Of a DNA stretch of 10,405 bases, positions 5,673 to 10,405 are shown piece by piece. The notes beneath the pieces are model-generated. The model was not told the origin of the DNA, did no database searches, and saw only the letters and a list, made by a program, of their open reading frames with translations. The stretch's first letter is position 1. The number at the start of each line of letters is the position of its first letter. Origin of the DNA: an uncultured Bacteroides sp. Lineage in GTDB: Bacteria > Bacteroidota > Bacteroidia > Bacteroidales > Bacteroidaceae. Both the position numbers and the translations under genes were made by a program. The stretch lies in contig NZ_CASFWU010000113.1 of assembly GCF_949298305.1 (NCBI RefSeq), positions 1-10,405 of the forward strand. The letters run 5' to 3'.

Positions 5673-5846
5673 TTATTTCGCAGCTTCCAAAGATGCCTTG
5701 CGGAATGCCTTCATTGCCTTCTCAATCTCCAAAGAGGCCTTGCGGGCACGAGTACCGGCTGCCTTGTTACCAGTCTCAACTTGAGCTTTCGCATCTTTTT
5801 CAAATGCTGCATACAATTCAGCAACCTTTTCTACTAATTCTTTCAT
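5673..5846 (-). CDS. Histone H1-like protein (Bacteroidetes Hc1-type, 57 aa)
   Basis: A short gene below common length cut-offs. Translation from the ATG at 5846-5844 gives 57 residues: MKELVEKVAELYAAFEKDAK at 1-20, then a region with NKAAGTRARKASLE at 27-40 and a second RKASLE at 49-54, ending EAAK and TAA. It is rich in Ala, Lys and Glu, net basic, and predicted to be almost entirely helical, matching the small histone-H1-like family widespread in Bacteroidales. A role in nucleoid binding is inferred from the family name; direct data are scarce. It has its own promoter-like box (5882-5889) and terminator, so it is probably monocistronic. Its codons (GAA, TTA, GTA, GTT, GCT, GGT) are much more A/T-ending than the GC-rich neighbours, as expected of a highly expressed gene in this group. 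Confidence 0.9.
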   Translation of the reverse strand: MKELVEKVAELYAAFEKDAKAQVETGNKAAGTRARKASLEIEKAMKAFRKASLEAAK

Positions 5847-5881
5847 AATCCTATTAAATTACTTCGTTAATAATGTTCAGG

Positions 5882-5889
5882 CAAAAATA
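5882..5889 (-). promoter_or_regulatory. Candidate -7 promoter box of the histone-H1-like gene
   Basis: On the minus strand this reads TATTTTTG, fitting TAnnTTTG, 35 bp before the H1 ATG. A TTTTTG lies further upstream at 5918-5913 but with 23 bp spacing, slightly longer than the usual 19-21 bp. The surrounding 148-bp spacer is divergent between H1 and the AlbA_2 gene. Confidence 0.6.
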
Positions 5890-5982
5890 CATTCTTTCCC
5901 GAAATAAATGCGCAAAAACGATATTTTTTTTGAAATAAAATGAGTTTTTGACCCAAAAACATACATCTGACTGTTTTTTACC

Positions 5983-5990
5983 TACATTTG
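5983..5990 (+). promoter_or_regulatory. Candidate -7 promoter box abutting the AlbA_2 gene start
   Basis: TACATTTG matches TAnnTTTG and ends only 4 bp before the ATG at 5995. With the usual distance from -7 box to start site, transcription would begin at or within a few bases of the start codon, giving a leaderless or nearly leaderless mRNA. No clear TTG is present at -33. Confidence 0.5.
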
Positions 5991-5994
5991 TAGC

Positions 5995-6636
5995 ATGAAA
6001 ACGAATGCGAATACCGACTATATACACGCCTTGATTGCCGAAGGCGAACACCAGCAACAAGACTTCAAATTTGAGATTTCGGACGCGCGCAAGATAGCCA
6101 AGACATTTTCGGCCTTTGCCAATACGGACGGCGGAAGGCTGCTCATCGGCGTGAAGGACAACGGCAAGATTGCCGGCGTGCGCTCGGAAGAGGAGAAGTA
6201 CATGATTGAGGCGGCGGCCGAACTTTATTGTACCCCGACGGTTAATTACTCCATGCAGACCTACCAGGTGGAGGGGCGCAACGTGCTGCTGGTGCAGATT
6301 GAAGAAAGCGGACAAAAACCCGTCTACGCCAAGGACGAATCGGGCAAGCCGCTGGCCTACCTGCGCATCAAGGACGAGAACATCCTGGCCACGCCCATTC
6401 ACCTGCGGGTGTGGCAGCAGAGCGGAAGCCCGCTGGGCGAGCTGATGGAGTACACCGGGCGCGAACAGCTCCTGCTTGATTTGCTCCGCGAAAACGAGCA
6501 GTTGTCGCTGAACCGCTACTGCCGCCTGGCCCGTCTGTCGCGACGCGCTGCCGAGCATCTGCTGGCCAAGTTCATCCGCTACGGCATTGTGGAGGCGGTG
6601 TTTGAAGGACACAAGTTTCACTTCCGGCTGAAGTAG
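5995..6636 (+). CDS. AlbA_2 (Schlafen-type) putative DNA-binding/ATP-binding domain protein
   Basis: A 213-residue cytoplasmic protein. Residues about 14-135 form an AlbA_2 domain (PF04326): the GEHQQQDFKFEIS entry motif at 17-29, the glycine-rich FANTDGGRLLIGVKDNGKIAGV at 41-62, and AYLRIKDENILA at 121-132. Residues about 150-213 (GREQLLLDLL, SLNRYCRLARLSRRAAEHLLAKFIRYGIVE, HKFHFRL) look like a winged-helix segment. Annotation pipelines often call such proteins ATP-binding, but nucleic-acid binding or a regulatory role is as likely; no toxin or nuclease residues can be claimed. The ATG at 5995 places the domain entry at the usual 12-16 residues from the N-terminus. The gene is divergent from histone H1 and followed 62 bp later by the symporter gene. 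Confidence 0.85.
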   Translation: MKTNANTDYIHALIAEGEHQQQDFKFEISDARKIAKTFSAFANTDGGRLLIGVKDNGKIAGVRSEEEKYMIEAAAELYCTPTVNYSMQTYQVEGRNVLLVQIEESGQKPVYAKDESGKPLAYLRIKDENILATPIHLRVWQQSGSPLGELMEYTGREQLLLDLLRENEQLSLNRYCRLARLSRRAAEHLLAKFIRYGIVEAVFEGHKFHFRLK

Positions 6637-6698
6637 GCCTGACCAATGAGCCTAATCCTTTACCTTCTAATCCCTAAACCCTCAACCAATAAAAACTT

Positions 6699-8014
6699 AT
6701 GAATGCAATCAACCTGATAAACGACATCCTGTGGACCTATCTCCTCATTGCCCTCCTGCTGGGTTGCGCACTGTGGTTTACGTGGAAGACCCATTTTGTA
6801 CAATTCCGCATGCTCAGGGAGATGGTGCGCCTGCTGGGCGACTCGGCTGGTACGAAGAAGAACGTGAAGCACATCTCCTCTTTCCAGGCCTTTGCCATCT
6901 CCATTGCCAGCCGCGTGGGCACGGGCAATCTGGCGGGCGTAGCCACCGCCATCGCTGTGGGAGGGCCAGGTGCCGTCTTCTGGATGTGGGTCATTGCCCT
7001 GCTGGGCGCCTCCAGTTCGTTTGTAGAGTCCACCCTGGCACAACTCTATAAGGAGAAAGGCAAGGACTCCTACATAGGCGGCCCCGCCTACTACATGCGC
7101 AAGGGGTTGAAGCAGCCGTGGATGGGCGCCCTGTTCGCGGTGCTCATCACCGTCACCTTCGGCTTTGCCTTCAACTCCGTGCAGAGCAACACGCTCTGTG
7201 CCGCGTTCGAGAACGCCTTCGGCTTCGACCATGCCGTGGTGGGTGGCATCGTCACTGCACTGACCGTCGTCATCATCTTCGGTGGCGTGCAGCGCATCGC
7301 ACGGGTGAGCAGCGTCATCGTGCCCGTCATGGCGCTGGGCTATGTGGGCCTGGCCCTTGCCATTGTCCTGATGAACCTCGGCGAGCTGCCTGCCGTCATC
7401 GGCCTCATTGTCAGCCACGCCTTCGGCTGGGAGCAGGTGCTGGGAGGCGGTGTGGGGGCAGCCCTGATGCAGGGCATCAAGCGCGGCCTGTTCAGCAACG
7501 AGGCGGGCATGGGCTCGGCACCCAACGTGGCGGCCACCGCCCACGTCAGCCACCCTGTGAAGCAGGGACTCATCCAGACGCTGGGCGTATTTACCGACAC
7601 ACTCATCATCTGCACCTGCACGGCCTTCATCATCCTCTTCAGCGGCGCCCCGCTGGACGGCTCGGCCAACGGCGTGCGGCTCACCCAGCAGGCGCTCACC
7701 AACGAGATAGGCCCCTCGGGCGGCATCTTCGTGGCCGTGGCCTTGTTCTTCTTCGCCTTCAGCAGCATCTTGGGCAACTATTACTACGGCGAGGCCCGCT
7801 GGAGGTGGCCTGGGGGCTGGCTGACATCACCATGGGGCTGATGACCCTCTGCAACCTGACGGCCATTGCCCTGCTGGGCAAATATGCCTTCCGCCTGCTC
7901 GACGACTACCGCACGCAGAAGCGCAAGGGCATCAAAGACCCTGTGTTCACCGCCGGCCGCCTGAAGGAAGTGGAGAAAGACCTGGATTGCTGGCAGGAGA
8001 AAGTTGAGAAATAA
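6699..8014 (+). pseudogene. Alanine/glycine:cation symporter (AGCS family), disrupted by internal deletion
   Basis: From 6699 the frame encodes a typical inner-membrane sodium:alanine/glycine symporter: an N-terminal membrane segment, HISSFQAFAISIASRVGTGN at 57-76, the family signature GGPGAVFWMW at 87-96, GGPAYYMRKG, RGLFSNEAGMGSAPN near 264-278, and FFFAFSSILGNYYYGEA ending at residue 366. After that the family continues for some 35-40 residues, including a membrane helix, before the VWxLAD motif. Here the next bases jump straight to LEVAWGLADITMGLM in another frame (from 7799), continuing to the stop at 8012-8014 with GKYAFRLLDDYRTQKRKGIKDP. The first frame instead ends after 14 unrelated codons at 7841. 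A deletion of 3n+1 bases (about 105-110 by family comparison from memory) explains this. The product is probably non-functional, unless the junction is an assembly error. The intact frame-1 product would be 380 residues. Confidence 0.88.
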
Positions 8015-8027
8015 GCCCCGCACAACG

Positions 8028-8058
8028 TTGGTGTAAATCAACTTATTTCGTACTTTTG
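8028..8058 (+). promoter_or_regulatory. Bacteroidetes-type promoter (TTG, 20 bp, TACTTTTG)
   Basis: TTG at 8028-8030 and TACTTTTG at 8051-8058 are separated by 20 bp, matching both boxes and the spacing of the Bacteroidetes primary sigma-factor promoter. The predicted start site near 8063-8065 leaves a leader of about 27-30 nt before the ATG at 8092. It rules out the upstream in-frame ATG at 8056, which lies inside the -7 box. Confidence 0.8.
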
Positions 8059-8091
8059 TGCCACGATTTTAACACAATTCATCAAAACTAT

Positions 8092-8721
8092 ATGGGAATA
8101 TTTGCCAACTTATTCAAAAAGAAATCCGAAGAGGTTTCGTCCAAAAACGTGGAAGACTTCGTGTCGCTGACCCGCGTTTACTTCCAGTCGGTCATAGCCG
8201 CCAATTTGGGCATCACCAACATACGCTTCGTCCCCGACGTGGCCAACTTCAAGCGCCTGTTCAAGATACCCACCCAGGGCGGACGGCTGGGGCAGGCCGA
8301 AAAGGCTGCCTCGAAGAAGATGCTGATGCAGGACTATGGCCTGAGCGAAAACTTCTTCAAGGAGATAGACGCCTCCATCAAGAAACACTGCCGCACGCAA
8401 AACGACGTGCAGGCCTACCTCTTCATGTATCAGGGATTCTCCAACGACCTGATGATGCTCATGGGCAACCTGATGCAATGGAAATTCCGTGTGCCTTCCA
8501 TCTTCAAGGGCGCCCTGCGCACCATGACCGAAAAGACCGTCCACGACGTCTGCACCAAGACCGTGTGGAAAAAGGACGACGTACACAAGACAGCCGCTGC
8601 CGTGCGCCAATACAAGGAGCGCCTGGGCTACTCTGAACAATGGATGACCGAATACGTTTATAATGTAGTGATGCTGGCCAAGAAAGAACCGAAAAAGAAG
8701 GCCGAAGAAACCAAATCGTAG
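8092..8721 (+). CDS. Conserved-looking protein of unknown function (209 aa)
   Basis: I do not recognise a named family. The 209-residue product starts MGIFANLFKKKSEE; the in-frame ATG 36 bp upstream is rejected because it lies in the promoter. It has no signal peptide or membrane segment and looks soluble and mainly helical. A basic/acidic N-terminal stretch (9-20) and a Lys/Glu-rich tail (197-209, KKEPKKKAEETKS) flank a core with recognisable blocks: YFQSVIAANLGITNIRFVPDVANFKRLF (30-57), LGQAEKAASKKMLMQDYGLS (66-85), a Met-rich helix NDLMMLMGNLMQWKF (118-132) and the LGYSEQWMTEYVYNVVMLAKK segment (178-198). The size and composition resemble hypothetical proteins common in Bacteroidales. The KamA-like gene follows 68 bp later on the same strand with no terminator seen, so they may be co-transcribed. 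Confidence 0.85.
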   Translation: MGIFANLFKKKSEEVSSKNVEDFVSLTRVYFQSVIAANLGITNIRFVPDVANFKRLFKIPTQGGRLGQAEKAASKKMLMQDYGLSENFFKEIDASIKKHCRTQNDVQAYLFMYQGFSNDLMMLMGNLMQWKFRVPSIFKGALRTMTEKTVHDVCTKTVWKKDDVHKTAAAVRQYKERLGYSEQWMTEYVYNVVMLAKKEPKKKAEETKS

Positions 8722-8789
8722 GTACAAAGCCCCACAACGACAGGGACAACCGGAGGAGGAGAGTTACCGTAAACAGAAAACAACCGCTT

Positions 8790-10405
8790 ATGAAACAGAA
8801 GAAATTGCTTGCCCTGACCCTCTCACAACTGAGACAACTCTACCGTCACGAACTGCCCGAGCTGGACGAACTGGCCGCCCGAAGCGGCGACGAAGGCGAC
8901 TTCAGGCAAAACCTGCTGGAGCACCTGGCCACCCATCCGCAGGCTGAGGGCGAAGCGTGCCGGCAGCTGCGCCTCCTGGCGGAGCACGACGGGCGGACAG
9001 TGTTCGAGCTGTCCACCGGCGAGCAGCTGCCCGTCAGCACCCTCTCCCTGCTCTTCCGCTTCCTGACGGGACAGTCGGACGCGGAGATGGAGACCGACGT
9101 GTTCGTCGACCTGTATGCCCAATTCAAGCGCCTGCAGCAACCCTCCCCCCATCTGCCTTCGCCCCAGCGCGTCAAGGCCTTGACCGAACGGTGGCCCTCG
9201 GGGCTGGACGAGGAGGTGCAGGAGATACGCGCCCGCAACAAGGAACGCATCATCCACGCCCTCATCCAGAAGATAGAGGGCCGCAAGAGTTCCCGCTACC
9301 ACTTCGACGAAGGCGCGAGCTATGAAGAGAAATACCGTCTGGTGAGCGAATGGTGGGACGATTTCCGCTTCCACCTGGCCATGGCCGTCAAGGGGCCGAA
9401 GGAGCTGAACCGCTTCTTGGGCAATTCGCTTTCGGCGGAGACCATATACCTCCTTTCCAGGGCACGCAAGAAGGGTATGCCCTTCTTCGCCACCCCCTAC
9501 TACCTCTCGCTCCTGAATTGCGGCACGGAGGGCTACGACGACGAAGCCCTGCGCAGCTACATCCTCTATTCGCCCCAACTGGTGGAGACCTACGGCGAGA
9601 TACGCGCCTGGGAGCGCGAGGACGTGGTGGAGGCGGGCAAGCCCAACGCTGCCGGATGGCTCCTGCCCGACGGGCACAACATCCACCGCCGCTATCCCGA
9701 GGTGGCCATCCTCATCCCCGACACCCTGGGGCGCGCCTGCGGGGGTCTTTGTGCCTCCTGCCAGCGCATGTACGACTTCCAGAGCAAGCGCCTCAACTTC
9801 GAGTTCGACGAACTGCGCCCCAAGGAAAGCTGGGAGAAGAAGCTGCGCCGCCTGATGGCCTACTTCGAGGAGGACACCCAGCTGCGCGACATCCTCATCA
9901 CGGGCGGCGACGCGCTGATGAGCCAAAACAAGACTCTGCAACACATCCTGGACGCCGTCTGCCGCATGGCCCAGCACAAGCGCAAAGCCAACCAGGCGCG
10001 CCCCGAAGGGCAGAAATATGCCGAACTGCAACGCATCCGACTGGGCTCGCGCCTGCCCGCCTACCTGCCCATGCGCATCAACGACGAGCTGGTGGAAATC
10101 CTGCGCGCCTTCAAGGAGAAGGCTTCGGCGGCAGGCATCAGCCAGTTCATCATCCAAACCCACTTCCAGACTCCGCTGGAGATGACGCCCGAAGCTGCCG
10201 AAGGCATCCGCAAGCTCCTCTCGGCCGGATGGCTGGTCACCAACCAGCTGGTGTACAACGTGGCGGCCTCGCGACGCGGACACACCACCCGTCTCCGCCA
10301 GGTGCTCAACCAACAGGGTGTAATACCTTACTACACCTTCTCCGTCAAGGGGTTTGAGGAAAACTACGCCGTATTCGCTCCCAACTGCCGCTCCCTGCAA
10401 GAGCA
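8790..10405 (+). CDS. KamA-like radical SAM protein (lysine 2,3-aminomutase family), 3' truncated by window end
   Basis: An uninterrupted frame of 538 codons runs from the ATG at 8790 off the window edge. The radical SAM cluster motif CGGLCASC gives C317, C321 and C324 (CxxxCxxC), and the SAM-binding ITGGDALM motif follows with GGD at 372-374, as in lysine 2,3-aminomutase and relatives. Downstream, RLGSRLPAYLPMRI (about 420-433) and FIIQTHFQTPLEMT (about 453-466) match the KamA barrel. Classical KamA has its cysteines about 125-135 residues from the N-terminus; here about 300 residues precede them, so this is an N-terminally extended form known in Bacteroidetes. The pyridoxal-phosphate lysine expected near the C-terminus is beyond the window, so aminomutase activity cannot be judged. 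Substrate is unknown. The start gives MKQKKLLALTLSQLRQLY; no upstream in-frame start is present. Confidence 0.9.
   Translation, partial: MKQKKLLALTLSQLRQLYRHELPELDELAARSGDEGDFRQNLLEHLATHPQAEGEACRQLRLLAEHDGRTVFELSTGEQLPVSTLSLLFRFLTGQSDAEMETDVFVDLYAQFKRLQQPSPHLPSPQRVKALTERWPSGLDEEVQEIRARNKERIIHALIQKIEGRKSSRYHFDEGASYEEKYRLVSEWWDDFRFHLAMAVKGPKELNRFLGNSLSAETIYLLSRARKKGMPFFATPYYLSLLNCGTEGYDDEALRSYILYSPQLVETYGEIRAWEREDVVEAGKPNAAGWLLPDGHNIHRRYPEVAILIPDTLGRACGGLCASCQRMYDFQSKRLNFEFDELRPKESWEKKLRRLMAYFEEDTQLRDILITGGDALMSQNKTLQHILDAVCRMAQHKRKANQARPEGQKYAELQRIRLGSRLPAYLPMRINDELVEILRAFKEKASAAGISQFIIQTHFQTPLEMTPEAAEGIRKLLSAGWLVTNQLVYNVAASRRGHTTRLRQVLNQQGVIPYYTFSVKGFEENYAVFAPNCRSLQE

Noticed and set aside
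4288..5784. 498-aa plus-strand open frame antisense to the radical SAM gene
   Set aside because: The minus strand carries the CxxxCxxC and helix-hairpin-helix motifs. The plus-strand product is a low-complexity, Val/Ala/His/Gln-rich shadow typical of GC-rich codon bias.
8009..8048. Inverted repeat after the symporter gene (AAATAAG ... CTTATTT with GTTG/CAAC inside) as a terminator
   Set aside because: The arms are separated by long unpaired segments without a T-run, and the region overlaps the strong promoter for the next gene.
8056..8091. Upstream ATG extension of the 209-aa unknown protein
   Set aside because: The ATG at 8056 lies inside the -7 box of a well-matched promoter, so it would not be transcribed in full. 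The ATG at 8092 is preferred.
8823..10400. 525-aa minus-strand open frame at the window end
   Set aside because: It is antisense to the KamA-like gene, whose radical SAM motifs are on the plus strand. The long open frame reflects high GC at third positions.

Overview
The window reads as chromosomal DNA from a Bacteroidota bacterium, most likely a Bacteroidales member of the Bacteroidaceae/Prevotellaceae type. Evidence: several promoters of the Bacteroidetes sigma-factor type (TAnnTTTG at -7, in one case with TTG about 20 bp upstream), little use of Shine-Dalgarno sequences, GC-rich coding DNA against AT-rich spacers, and gene families typical of the group (a 57-residue Bacteroidetes histone-H1-like protein, an AlbA_2 protein beginning LIAEGEHQQQDFKF, a KamA-like protein with a long N-terminal extension). 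No rRNA, tRNA, CRISPR array, integrase or transposase gene was seen.

Layout. 1-258: AT-rich spacer with a candidate promoter. 259-3095 (+): a YjbQ/UPF0047 protein, a short-chain dehydrogenase/reductase (SDR) and an MltD-like lytic transglycosylase, separated by large arrays of perfect 7-bp or 14-bp tandem repeats that fill the gaps between genes. 3238-5556 (-): a DUF4130/TIGR03915 protein and its radical SAM partner (TIGR03916-like, with a C-terminal helix-hairpin-helix), a pair linked in the literature to DNA repair or modification. They are separated by a ~215-bp inverted-repeat element that carries its own promoter-like motif. 5673-5846 (-): a small histone-H1-like gene with a clear terminator. 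5995-6636 (+): an AlbA_2 domain protein whose promoter abuts the start codon. 6699-8014 (+): an alanine/glycine:cation symporter gene broken by an internal out-of-frame deletion. 8092-8721 (+): a conserved-looking protein of unknown function behind a textbook Bacteroidetes promoter. 8790 to the window end (+): the first 538 codons of a KamA-like radical SAM protein.

Functionally this is a housekeeping neighbourhood (vitamin metabolism or redox, cell-wall remodelling, DNA repair, chromatin, transport), not a mobile island. The DUF4130 and radical SAM genes are the only pair with a recognised joint role. The most unusual content is the non-coding DNA. At least five distinct tandem repeat tracts, nearly all built on a period of 7 bp, sit flush against start and stop codons. 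One has become the C-terminus of the SDR protein, and a separate GC-rich palindrome has become the C-terminus of the radical SAM protein.
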